Positions 32,719 to 40,790 of a stretch of 49,551 nucleotides of DNA are shown piece by piece. The stretch lies in NCBI GenBank assembly GCA_020532085.1, contig JAJBAV010000019.1:1-49551 (forward strand), given 5' to 3'. Position numbers and translations under genes: made by a program. The notes beneath the pieces are model-generated. The model worked only from the letters and a program-made list of their open reading frames with translations. It was not told the DNA's origin and searched no databases. Each line of letters opens with the position of its first letter. Within the stretch, counting starts at the first letter, position 1. Source of the stretch: Candidatus Cloacimonadota bacterium (lineage in GTDB: Bacteria > Cloacimonadota > Cloacimonadia > Cloacimonadales > Cloacimonadaceae).

Positions 32719-35700
32719 ATGAAATACATTCCGCCCTTCATCATCGCCAAGCTGCGGCGCGGGAAACTGCGCGGGCGGTTGTATGCCTATATCCTGGTTT
32801 GCGAACTGGCCAATCTCGGGCAGTTGACCGCTGGTTTTAAGGCCAGAGGCAAAAAGGGCGCGAAGGATTTAGCCCGGTGGCTGGACGAACTTTGGATGGA
32901 GCCGCTGGAGGAAGTTGAGCGGCGGGGCGGCCTGATCGCCAGATGGCAGGGAGATTCACTGTGGGCGCTGTTTCCCCAGGCCAGGCCGCGGGAGACGGTG
33001 GCGGCGCTGGAGTTCATCAGATCCACGTTCAGGCAGACCACCCTCAAGCGCGAAAAGCTGGGTGGACCGGTACCCCGGATCAAGCTGCTGGTCGGTTGCG
33101 GCCGCGTGGATTGGCAGATATTTTCCAATCAGTTGCAGCATGAATACACATTTTCTGGCCGGGAAGTGGACGCTCTGGAGCTGCTTCCGCGAGGGCGAAA
33201 ACAATTGCTGCTTACGCCCGCGGCCTCAGCCAAACTGGGCGCGGCGGGTCTGCTGGACTGCAGAGGAAACCCGGTTCGAGGGATCAAGCCGAAATCCGCT
33301 GACCAGCCCAAATTGATTTCAGATGAGAACCTCGCCCTTCTGAGCAAGTTCGAGCATCCCCGCTTCCGCGACTGGGGTCCCGGAACAGATTTCCGCCAAG
33401 TGGCTTGCTGCCAGATCAAACTCAGGTGGGATGATCCCTCCGCCGTGGACCAACTGATCCAGGATATGGAACTGCTCGCCATCACCTTCGGCGCTTTCGT
33501 GCGCGGCGTTCACAGAAGCGGCAACGAATATACCGCCATAGCCTGGTTCGGTGTGCCCCGCATAGACAGCAAAGCGACTTACAACTCCTGCCGCGTGGCA
33601 CTGGAAGCCAGCAAAAAATACCCCGCCATCAGGCACGGGATCGCTGTGGGGAAGGTGTTTGCGGGAAAAGTGGGGGGAGAGGATTTCAGCCGTTACGCTG
33701 TTTTTGGAGCGGTGGAAGAGCAGGCGCGGAAGTTGTGCGCGATGACTCAGCCAGGTGAAACGATCACCGACCAACAGATCCAGGCGGAATTGAGCGATCA
33801 GTTCAATTTCCTGCCTCTGGCGAAGTCCGGTCGTTCGCGTAAATCCGGTGACCCCCAAGTTTTCAAACTTGCCGGCATGCCCACTCCTGTCAAGACCAGA
33901 GGCATCTTTGTGGGCCGGAAAAAAGAACTGGCTGATTTGAAGACCCTCATCCGGCAGAGCCTGAAATGTGGAAACAACCTGTGCGTCCACATCTGCGGAA
34001 CCCCGGGAATAGGCAAAACCCGGCTTTCCGAAGAATTGATCGCTTCCCTGAAGAATGATGCCGTCAATGTTTTCAAGCTGTGGTGCGATCCGGATCAGCC
34101 CCCGCTGGATCTGCTGAGCCAGCTGTTGAAGCAGCTCTTTCCCATCAGCGAAGATCCCGCCAGGGCCGGGGAGGAATTCAGCGCCCTCTGGCAAAACTGG
34201 GCCGGGAAAGACACGGATCTGCGGAGTCACAAAGCGTTCATAGGCAATCTGTTGGGCCTGCATTGGCCGGGTTCGGAGCTGGAACTGACGCCACCGGAAC
34301 TGCGTGTGGCCAGGATCATGGACTCCTGCGCGCTGGTGCTGCGTGAAGCAGCCTCCCGCCAGCCGCTGCTCATCCAGATCGATGACCTGCAGTGGATCGA
34401 CGGCCACTCCCGGGAGATCTTTGAACGCCTGGGCCAGGCAGGCATCAGACGCACCTGCATTATGGCCACGTCCCGCTATCTGGAGGATGGCTCCGTCCCC
34501 GAGCTGCGGGCCGAAAACTTCACTTCCCACAGGCTGGACCTTGGCCCGCTGAACCGACAGGACACCCTGGACCTGCACAAAACCTTGCTGGGGGTGGAAG
34601 CGCTGCCTCCCGCCACCGTTGAGATAATCAACCAGAAATCTGACGGCAATCCCTTCCTGGTGGAACAGGTGATCGCCCTGTGCCTGGAACTGGGGTTGGT
34701 GAACGCGCGGGGCGAACTGGACCTGCCGGAGGATTGGGAAAAATATGGCCTGACCGACATTCTGCTGCTGCGCATCGATCGCCTGGCCGCCAAAACCCGC
34801 GCCTGCCTTTTCAACGCCAGCGTTCTGGGCATGCGCTTCAATGTCCGGGTGTTGTCGCGGATGCTGAATTCCGACCCGCGTCGGGAATTGGCCGGAGGCG
34901 CCCAAAACCACATCTGGCAGGACCTCGGCGAGGTTCTGTACATCTTTTCCCACGTTCTCATCCAAGAAGCCGCCTACGCCCGCATCCAGGGCAAAGAACT
35001 GCCCCGCCTGCATCTCAGCGCCGCCCAGGCCATGGAATATGTGTTTGAACTGGAACTGGACGAACATGCCGCCGAGATCGCTCAGCACTATGAAAAAGCG
35101 GGCCATCGGGCCAAAGCCGCCGCCTACTACGACCGCGCCGCGGACCACGCCTGGGACAGCAGTTTTCTGGATCGCGCCGAAACGCTCTACTCCAGGGCGG
35201 TCGCCCTCAGCGCCGCCGCGGAAGGCAAAACCAGCGCCAACCACTGCGAGTACACCTTCCATCTGGCCCTGCTTTACCACTACATGCTGCGCCATAAGGA
35301 AGCGGAACCGCTCTATCTGGAAGTGAGGCGCCTGGCGCGCCGCATCCACGGCGAAGGATCCCCCGCCCTCAGTCCCTATCTGAACAACCTCGGCCGCTTC
35401 TATAAAGACACCGGGCGCTTTGCCGAGGGCGAAAAACTGCTGCGGCGCTCCCTGGCCATGGAGCGGGAAATGAACCCTGTGAGCTCCAATGTGGCGGACA
35501 GGATAAACAACCTGGGGCACATGCACGGAATTCGGAAGCAGTTTGACCAAGCCGAAAAACTATTTTTGGAAGCCCTGGAAATCATGGAAAAAAACTACTC
35601 TCCGGAGCATTTCTTCACCGGCACCTTATGCGGCAACCTGGGCGGGGTTTATTACCAACTGGGACGGCTGGAAGAAGCGCTCCCGCTGCTGGAACGGGCG

Positions 35701-35979
35701 GTGGAGATCACGCGCAAGAACCATGGTCCCGACCATCCGGTGACGGCCATCTATCTTAGCAATCTGGCCAAAGTGCATCTCGCCTTGAAAAACTTCGGGC
35801 AGGCTGAAACGCTCTTTCTCAAAGCCCTGGAAAACATCCTCGGACCCTTTGGGGAACTGCATCCCAAAACCCTGGTCGTGGTGGAACTGCTACAGGCTTT
35901 GTACACGGAAATGGGCGATCCGGCCCAGGCGAAATTTTACTCCCGCTGGCTGGGCCGGGGAAAACCGGTTGACGTTTGA
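32719..35979 (+). CDS. Cyclase-like / ATPase / TPR signalling protein
   Basis: This 1086-aa cytosolic protein has two class III cyclase-like domains (about 20-185 and 225-380), a STAND-type ATPase (Walker A GTPGIGKT 427-434; Walker B LLIQIDDLQWID with Asp555-Asp556) and a C-terminal set of tetratricopeptide repeats (about 800-1080), recognised by LNNLGRFYKDTGRFAEGEKLL and its repeats. The architecture is that of AfsR/LuxR-like adenylate-cyclase ATPases. Both cyclase domains look degenerate: the first metal Asp is Cys-Glu in ILVCEL, and the second domain has SGNEY where GDxxx is expected. Nucleotide cyclisation is therefore doubtful; a sensory or scaffold role is more likely. Divergent from the lipoprotein gene. 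Confidence 0.8.
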   Translation: MKYIPPFIIAKLRRGKLRGRLYAYILVCELANLGQLTAGFKARGKKGAKDLARWLDELWMEPLEEVERRGGLIARWQGDSLWALFPQARPRETVAALEFIRSTFRQTTLKREKLGGPVPRIKLLVGCGRVDWQIFSNQLQHEYTFSGREVDALELLPRGRKQLLLTPAASAKLGAAGLLDCRGNPVRGIKPKSADQPKLISDENLALLSKFEHPRFRDWGPGTDFRQVACCQIKLRWDDPSAVDQLIQDMELLAITFGAFVRGVHRSGNEYTAIAWFGVPRIDSKATYNSCRVALEASKKYPAIRHGIAVGKVFAGKVGGEDFSRYAVFGAVEEQARKLCAMTQPGETITDQQIQAELSDQFNFLPLAKSGRSRKSGDPQVFKLAGMPTPVKTRGIFVGRKKELADLKTLIRQSLKCGNNLCVHICGTPGIGKTRLSEELIASLKNDAVNVFKLWCDPDQPPLDLLSQLLKQLFPISEDPARAGEEFSALWQNWAGKDTDLRSHKAFIGNLLGLHWPGSELELTPPELRVARIMDSCALVLREAASRQPLLIQIDDLQWIDGHSREIFERLGQAGIRRTCIMATSRYLEDGSVPELRAENFTSHRLDLGPLNRQDTLDLHKTLLGVEALPPATVEIINQKSDGNPFLVEQVIALCLELGLVNARGELDLPEDWEKYGLTDILLLRIDRLAAKTRACLFNASVLGMRFNVRVLSRMLNSDPRRELAGGAQNHIWQDLGEVLYIFSHVLIQEAAYARIQGKELPRLHLSAAQAMEYVFELELDEHAAEIAQHYEKAGHRAKAAAYYDRAADHAWDSSFLDRAETLYSRAVALSAAAEGKTSANHCEYTFHLALLYHYMLRHKEAEPLYLEVRRLARRIHGEGSPALSPYLNNLGRFYKDTGRFAEGEKLLRRSLAMEREMNPVSSNVADRINNLGHMHGIRKQFDQAEKLFLEALEIMEKNYSPEHFFTGTLCGNLGGVYYQLGRLEEALPLLERAVEITRKNHGPDHPVTAIYLSNLAKVHLALKNFGQAETLFLKALENILGPFGELHPKTLVVVELLQALYTEMGDPAQAKFYSRWLGRGKPVDV

Positions 35980-36159
35980 GCCGAGGCGCGCCACCAGATT
36001 ATCCGTTCCCTTAATATTTTTCAATTTCGCAACCTGGAGATTTAATCTCCTGACAAACAGGAGGTTAGAGCATATTATCCACAACTCCCCCAGCCGGTTG
36101 AACCAAAAATAGGGAAGATTTAGCTTGACAAAAAACACCTCCCTCTGAATATTGCAACC

Positions 36160-36228
36160 ACAGACCCTACATAGAATGCCCTCCGAGTCCGTGGGGACGC
36201 CGCCCGGCGATCCCCACGGTTTTTTTAT
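36160..36228 (+). ncRNA. Candidate small RNA or transcribed leader
   Basis: TTGACA at 36125-36130 and AATATT at 36148-36153 (17-base spacing) are followed at 36191-36228 by a perfect terminator, CCGTGGGGA/TCCCCACGG plus seven T. The start near 36160 is predicted, giving about 70 nt. No frame or known RNA family is recognised. It could instead be an attenuator ahead of the pirin gene. Confidence 0.35.
36191..36228 (+). terminator. Strong Rho-independent terminator
   Basis: A 9-bp perfect stem (36191-36199 with 36213-36221), a 13-base GC-rich loop and T7. It lies 210 bases after the large signalling gene and 200 before the pirin gene. Confidence 0.8.
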
Positions 36229-36424
36229 CTGCCCGGAAAGGGCTTTCTTCCTCCAGCCCCCTGCCTTGGTGCCGCTTTTCCAAATCAATTCCGGCCCCAC
36301 CAGAAGACCAGCTGAGCCGAAACTGTTGCCTTTGGCCCGGTTCGGGATAGATTGTTTAACAGCCAGGGCGCCTGCCGGGCAGGTATTTTTCCCAGGCAGC
36401 AAGCCATGCAAGGAGCAAACCCAG

Positions 36425-37258
36425 ATGCGCAAGATCAGATTGATAAAAAATGCCAGGCCCAGTATCGACGGCGCGGGAGTACACCTCTTCCGGGCCTTCG
36501 GCTTTGGCGACGAACGCCTGTTCGATCCCTTTTTGATGCTGGACGACTTTCGCAACGACGACACCCGCAACTATTTGCCGGGCTTTCCCTGGCATCCGCA
36601 CCGGGGCATCGAGACCATCACCTACATGCTGGAAGGCAGCGCCGAACACTCCGACAGCATGGGCAACAGTGGCGTGATCGGCAAAGGCGACGTGCAGTGG
36701 ATGACCGCCGGTAAGGGCGTCATTCATCAGGAAATGCCCAAACCGAATTCCCTGGGCCGGATGTATGGGTTTCAGCTCTGGACCAACCTGCCCAAGACAA
36801 AAAAGATGATGCCGCCCCGCTACCGCGACATCAAGGCGGCGGACATACCCCTGGTGAAAACAGCCTCCGGCGCCGAAGTGAAGGTGATCTGCGGCACCTA
36901 TGAAGGCGTGAACGGCCCCACGCGCGACATCATCATCGAGCCCCAGTACTGGGATGTGTACGTCCCGCCCAGCACCCAGCTGGTGCTGCCCGCTCCCAGC
37001 GGCGAAACCTGTTTCCTCTATGCGTACGAAGGCGAGGCCAGCATCGGCGAACAGCCGGTGCGAAACCGCCAGACCGCCCTGCTGGACGACGGTGACGAGG
37101 TGGAGATCAATGCCTCCGGAGCCGGTTTCCGCATGCTCTTCCTGCGCGGCAAACCGCTAAACGAATCCATCTCCTGGCGCGGATCCATCGTGATGAACAC
37201 CCGCGAGGAGATCGAAACCGCCTTCCGCGAATTGGAGAAAGGCACTTTTCTGAAGTGA
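36425..37258 (+). CDS. Pirin-family cupin protein
   Basis: The 277-aa bicupin has iron-binding residues His57, His59, His101 and Glu103 (PWHPHRG and GVIHQE), which match the pirin iron site almost number for number. Pirins are variously reported as quercetinase-like or as redox-sensing regulators; the cellular role is not fixed by sequence. The start at 36425 has AAGGAG 11 bases upstream, and the family begins at this point. It appears monocistronic. Confidence 0.9.
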   Translation: MRKIRLIKNARPSIDGAGVHLFRAFGFGDERLFDPFLMLDDFRNDDTRNYLPGFPWHPHRGIETITYMLEGSAEHSDSMGNSGVIGKGDVQWMTAGKGVIHQEMPKPNSLGRMYGFQLWTNLPKTKKMMPPRYRDIKAADIPLVKTASGAEVKVICGTYEGVNGPTRDIIIEPQYWDVYVPPSTQLVLPAPSGETCFLYAYEGEASIGEQPVRNRQTALLDDGDEVEINASGAGFRMLFLRGKPLNESISWRGSIVMNTREEIETAFRELEKGTFLK

Positions 37259-37435
37259 TCCTTGGCCGCGGCCTGCCTCCGCTGCGGAGAAGGGCTGCGG
37301 GTCCGATAGCGTGAAACCGCTGCGGCAGAATGTGGGTTGGGGACGTTTTTTTGGCTTCGGTTCCGCCAAAGGTTTTCATTGACACAAAAGCGGCACCAGC
37401 CAGATTGGAGCCGATGATTCAACAAGGGAGTTCAC

Positions 37436-38008
37436 ATGAAGAACAACAGCTCAGGCTGGGCGCCAACCATCACTCTGGCAAAGCTTTTTGAAGAGCAGAA
37501 CCAGTTTTTTGACGCCCTGTCCGCCTATGAAATGATCAGCCAGACCGATTCTTCGGCGGCCGTGCGGGAAAGCATCGAAGCGCTGCACCAGCGCATTCTG
37601 AACGATCCCGCGAGCCGCTATGACCCCCGCATCGAGAAACTTTTCACTCCGGAGGAGCTGGCCTATCTGAGAATCCTGGACCACCAGGGGTTCGAAAATT
37701 TGGCCCGGGCCCGGGAAAAGCTGAATGAAGGCTCTTTGGGCGCGGACATCTATATTGAGGAAGACGAGGACTGGATGGACGGGGATGAGTTCGAGACGGA
37801 CGCTCTGGCGCAGATCCTGCAGGAGATCGAGCAGCAGACCCAGTTGAACCTGGCCGAGGCGGTTCCCGACGCCCGGGAATTCACGGTGAAGGATCTGCTG
37901 ATGGCGCTGCTGAGCAGATTTGACAAAGATCAGAGGCTCACCGACGTCCGGCTTAGCGATCTGGTGGCCGTGATCCTGGAGATGCAGGGACCCAAAGACA
38001 GATCCTGA
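37436..38008 (+). CDS. Acidic helical protein, unknown function
   Basis: The 190-aa protein starts after AAGGGAG with a TPR-like helix pair (TITLAKLFEEQNQFFDALSAYEMI), then helices, a very acidic loop (IYIEEDEDWMDGDEFETD, about 102-119) and a final helical region. It has no membrane segment. It is the first gene of an overlapping group with the zinc-ribbon protein and rsmD, so a link to ribosome assembly or translation is conceivable. Family not recognised. Confidence 0.7.
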   Translation: MKNNSSGWAPTITLAKLFEEQNQFFDALSAYEMISQTDSSAAVRESIEALHQRILNDPASRYDPRIEKLFTPEELAYLRILDHQGFENLARAREKLNEGSLGADIYIEEDEDWMDGDEFETDALAQILQEIEQQTQLNLAEAVPDAREFTVKDLLMALLSRFDKDQRLTDVRLSDLVAVILEMQGPKDRS

Positions 38009-38181
38009 TGCCGGCCAAAGCTGAACCCAAATACAACAAGCTGTGCCAGCGCTGCCGGAAAAAATGCAAACAGGCCCAGAGCGTTACCGTGGTTTCCTGT
38101 CCGCATTTTGAGGCCAAGCCTGTGCAAATGGAGATCCCGCTCAAGTTTCCGCGCGGCCGCCCCAAGAAACTTCGCCCCTGA
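38008..38181 (+). CDS. 57-aa zinc-ribbon-like protein
   Basis: A short gene overlapping the previous stop as TGATG and ending 7 bases before rsmD. The product has Cys13, Cys16, Cys20, Cys31 and His33 (CQRC, KKC and SCPHF), arranged like a small zinc-binding module, and a basic C-terminus (RGRPKKLRP) like an AT-hook or nucleic-acid-binding tail. Placement between two coupled genes and uninterrupted overlaps make it likely to be real despite its size. Function unknown; RNA or DNA binding is a reasonable guess. Confidence 0.65.
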   Translation: MPAKAEPKYNKLCQRCRKKCKQAQSVTVVSCPHFEAKPVQMEIPLKFPRGRPKKLRP

Positions 38182-38188
38182 GGCCAGC

Positions 38189-38728
38189 ATGCGCGTGATC
38201 ACCGGCAAATACAAAGGCCGCAATCTCTTTTCCGTGGAAGGCAAAACCACCCGGCCCACCACCGCTTACAACCGGGCCATGATTTTCAGCGTGTACCCGG
38301 ACCTGGAGGGGAAAAAGGTGCTTGACCTCTTTGCCGGAACCGGCTCCTATGGTCTGGAAGCCCTGTCACGGGGCGCGATTTGGGCGGATCTGGTGGAATT
38401 TGCCACCCCGGCGGTGGCGGTGATCCTCAAAAATGTGGCCCTGTTGGGTTGCGGAGCTGATTGCCACGTCTGGCGCAAACGCGCCGAGGCTTTTCTGAAG
38501 GGCACCAAAGACAGTTGGGACGTTATCTTTCTGGACCCCCCCTATGCCAAGGATCTGCTCAATCCCTGTCTGGACCTGATCTATCAGCGCCGGTTGCTGC
38601 TGCCTGGCGGAGTGGCCATTGCTGAACACAGTCCCCGGGAACCGGTGGCCGAAGCGCATCAAGGGCTGATCCTGACGGCCAAAACCGGCCGCACCAGCTG
38701 TTTCACGCTGCTCCGGGCTGAAGAATAG
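38189..38728 (+). CDS. rsmD: 16S rRNA (guanine-N2)-methyltransferase RsmD
   Basis: The 179-aa enzyme methylates G966 of 16S rRNA in the small subunit, using S-adenosylmethionine. It starts MRVITGKYKGRNL, has the AdoMet site DLFAGTGSYGLEALSRGA (46-63) and the catalytic DPPY (116-119). Length and layout are standard. coaD, a frequent neighbour in other bacteria, is absent. GAGG precedes the ATG at 38189. Confidence 0.93.
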   Translation: MRVITGKYKGRNLFSVEGKTTRPTTAYNRAMIFSVYPDLEGKKVLDLFAGTGSYGLEALSRGAIWADLVEFATPAVAVILKNVALLGCGADCHVWRKRAEAFLKGTKDSWDVIFLDPPYAKDLLNPCLDLIYQRRLLLPGGVAIAEHSPREPVAEAHQGLILTAKTGRTSCFTLLRAEE

Positions 38729-38768
38729 CCGAAACCCCAGCCATCGGCCATACCCCCCGTTCGGGTAC

Positions 38769-40142
38769 TTAAAACTTCGTTTCCAGCCAGACTTGCACAC
38801 GGGTTTGCACCCGGGCTTTCTGATCCTCGGACAACCTTTTCTCTAGCTTTTCCCGGTAGGATTGCGCTGTGTCGTTGCCGTTGGCTTCGGCCAGGGTGAA
38901 CCAGAAGCTGGCTTCCTCATAATCGCGATCCACGCCTTCGCCGTTGGCATAGCAGACGCCCAGGTTGCTTTGGGCCATGGCGTGATCCTGTTGCGCGGCC
39001 AGCCGGTACCATTTCACCGCCTCCGCGAAGTCCTTCTTGACCCCGGTGCCGTTCTTGTAGCAGACCCCAATGGTGTTTTGCGCCTTGGGATAGCCCACTT
39101 CCGCGGCCAGCATGTACCAGCGCGCTGCTTCCGTCACATCCTTGGCCACGCCGCGTCCGTTCAGGTAAGCCACCCCCAGTCCGTACAAAGCCCGCGGATC
39201 GCCCTCTTCAGCCGCCATCAGCCACCAGCGCACGGCTTCCGTTTCGTCTTGGGACACCCCTTCACCCTTGTAATATTGCTCACCTATGTCGTACATCTCG
39301 CTGAAATTCTGTTCCCAAGTGGGTTTGGTGCGTTCCGGAAGGAATTGCGGGCTTGATTCCTCCGCCACGCTTTCCTCCTCCGGCTCATCCAAAGGCCACT
39401 GGCGAGGCGCCTGATCGTCTTCCGGTATGGCCCCGGGCATCGCCAGGATGCCTCTTCCGGGATCGGGAAGACTTGGCTGCGCGCCGGTTTCAGCCGCGAG
39501 GCGGTACCATCTGGCCGCTTCCCGGAAATCCTGGGTGACACCGTACCCGTTGTCGTAGCAGATGCCCAGATTGTACATGGCGCTGGAGTTTCCCTGCTCG
39601 GCGGCCAGGGTCCACCAGCGCACGGCCTCGGCGAGATCCTGGGTGACGCCCTCGCCCAGATAGTAGCAATAGCCAAGGTTGCACTGGGCGTTGGGATTGC
39701 CTTTGCGGGCGGATTCGCGGTACCACTTGAAGGCTTCCAGCTTGTTTTGGGGCAGGCCGAAACCGTTGTCGTAACACCAGCCCAGATTGTACTGCGCGAA
39801 GGCGTTGCCCTTCCGGGCCGAGATCCGCCACCATCTGGCGGCCTCACTGTCGTCTTTGGCCACACCTTCGCCTCTGTAATAACACCAGCCCAGATTGCAC
39901 TGGGCGTCCGCGTGACCCTGATCTGCGGCTAGGGCGTACCATCTCACCGCTTCCCGCAGGTCACGCACCACGCCTTCGCCGTGATAGTAGCTCCAACCCA
40001 GCGAGTACTGGGCATCCGCGTTGCCGTTGAGCGCATCGCGCATCAGTTGGCTGCTGTAGGTAGCCTGGGCAAAGAGGGCAGCGGCCATGGCCAAGAGAGC
40101 CAGGACCAGGATCGTTTTTCGTGATATCAAGCTTCCAAACAT
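38769..40142 (-). CDS. Exported Sel1-repeat protein
   Basis: The 457-aa protein has a signal sequence (about 1-26, ILVLALLAMAAALFAQA) and nine Sel1-like repeats of 36 residues (AQYNLGWCYDNGFGLPQNKLEAFKWY type) in two blocks, five then four. They are split by an acidic, proline-rich linker (about 215-280). Sel1 repeats form helical scaffolds that bind other proteins; such proteins often take part in envelope or signalling assemblies. Start chosen at the signal peptide; there is no good ribosome site, and the frame is open upstream. TTGACA lies on the minus strand near 40187. Confidence 0.85.
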   Translation of the reverse strand: MFGSLISRKTILVLALLAMAAALFAQATYSSQLMRDALNGNADAQYSLGWSYYHGEGVVRDLREAVRWYALAADQGHADAQCNLGWCYYRGEGVAKDDSEAARWWRISARKGNAFAQYNLGWCYDNGFGLPQNKLEAFKWYRESARKGNPNAQCNLGYCYYLGEGVTQDLAEAVRWWTLAAEQGNSSAMYNLGICYDNGYGVTQDFREAARWYRLAAETGAQPSLPDPGRGILAMPGAIPEDDQAPRQWPLDEPEEESVAEESSPQFLPERTKPTWEQNFSEMYDIGEQYYKGEGVSQDETEAVRWWLMAAEEGDPRALYGLGVAYLNGRGVAKDVTEAARWYMLAAEVGYPKAQNTIGVCYKNGTGVKKDFAEAVKWYRLAAQQDHAMAQSNLGVCYANGEGVDRDYEEASFWFTLAEANGNDTAQSYREKLEKRLSEDQKARVQTRVQVWLETKF

Positions 40143-40215
40143 AAGAAATAAACCAAATCCAAGCTTTGCTTTTGTGTCAAGCAGAAAATTTTGCAGGGCT
40201 TCAGAAGGAAACATC

Positions 40216-40248
40216 TTGACAGAAATCGTATCTTGTAAAACAAGATAC
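40216..40248 (+). promoter_or_regulatory. Promoter with 21-bp perfect palindromic operator
   Basis: TTGACA at 40216-40221 is followed by a perfect inverted repeat at 40228-40248 (GTATCTTGT-AAA-ACAAGATAC), in the spacer/-10 position. This is the usual place for a dimeric winged-helix regulator to block RNA polymerase. It lies 22 bases ahead of the regulator gene, so autoregulation is likely. Confidence 0.6.
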
Positions 40249-40269
40249 CTTGTCTGACAAATATTTACT

Positions 40270-40758
40270 ATGGCTTTGTCAAAGAAGGAGTTGGGATTGA
40301 AAGTGAATGCCAGGTTCACACTGGAAGTGATCTCCAAGCTGGACCCTCTACTGAATAATCCAGCTCGCCTGCAAGTGGTCTGGTTGCTTGCCCGCGGCGG
40401 GAGCATGGACTATCTGGACCTGATGCGGCTGACCGGTCTGAGCTCCGGCAATATCACCACCCATCTGCAGAAGCTGGTTCGGGCTTCATATATTCTGCAA
40501 ACCAAGAGTTTTGTGGAAAACAGGCCACGGACCACTTTGCGCCTTACAGACATGGGCAAGGCGGCTTATGAAGCCTGGGGACGGCGTATCCTATACGCGC
40601 TGCCAGCCAGCCTTCAAAGAGAGCTTCTGCCCGGGCATCAGCATCTGTGGACGCTGACGGGAAAGCATTGGGACCCGGATGCTCACAATCGTTACTGTTA
40701 CATCAATCTGGATAAAGGACTGAATCTCTGGCCGCCCATCACATGGTTCAGTCAATGA
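40270..40758 (+). CDS. Winged-helix transcriptional regulator (ArsR/MarR-like)
   Basis: The 162-aa protein has a winged helix at about 18-100: LLNNPARLQVVWLLARG, the recognition helix region TGLSSGNITTHLQKLVRASYI and the wing VENRPRTTLRLTDMGKAAYEAW. This is the pattern of winged-helix proteins that act as dimers. The ~60-residue C-terminal part with several aromatic residues is not recognised. Start: ATG 40270 lacks a ribosome site, whereas AAGGAG (40285-40290) suits a TTG at 40297, giving 153 aa; both are possible. It precedes tldD by 32 bases, and probably controls the operon through the 21-bp palindrome. Confidence 0.8.
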   Translation: MALSKKELGLKVNARFTLEVISKLDPLLNNPARLQVVWLLARGGSMDYLDLMRLTGLSSGNITTHLQKLVRASYILQTKSFVENRPRTTLRLTDMGKAAYEAWGRRILYALPASLQRELLPGHQHLWTLTGKHWDPDAHNRYCYINLDKGLNLWPPITWFSQ

Positions 40759-40790
40759 GTTACACCAACACCAACAAACAAGGAGTTGCC

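Larger units (their letters stand above)
35980..36424. other. Intergenic region with nested hairpins
   Basis: 445 bases without a credible gene. It holds overlapping inverted repeats at about 36030-36066 (GGAGATTTAATCTCC and CTCCTGACAAACAGGAG), an isolated promoter-terminator pair (36125-36228, listed separately) and a small hairpin with T5 at about 36371-36390 just before the pirin ribosome site. A frame that runs into the pirin gene from 36152 is open here, but the good ribosome site lies at 36408. Confidence 0.5.

Noticed and set aside
33319-35550. 743-residue open frame on the minus strand
   Set aside because: It is antisense to the ATPase-TPR gene; composition is that of a reverse-complement shadow.
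36152-36424. N-terminal extension of the pirin
   Set aside because: It would pass through a strong terminator and lacks family similarity; AAGGAG marks the start at 36425.
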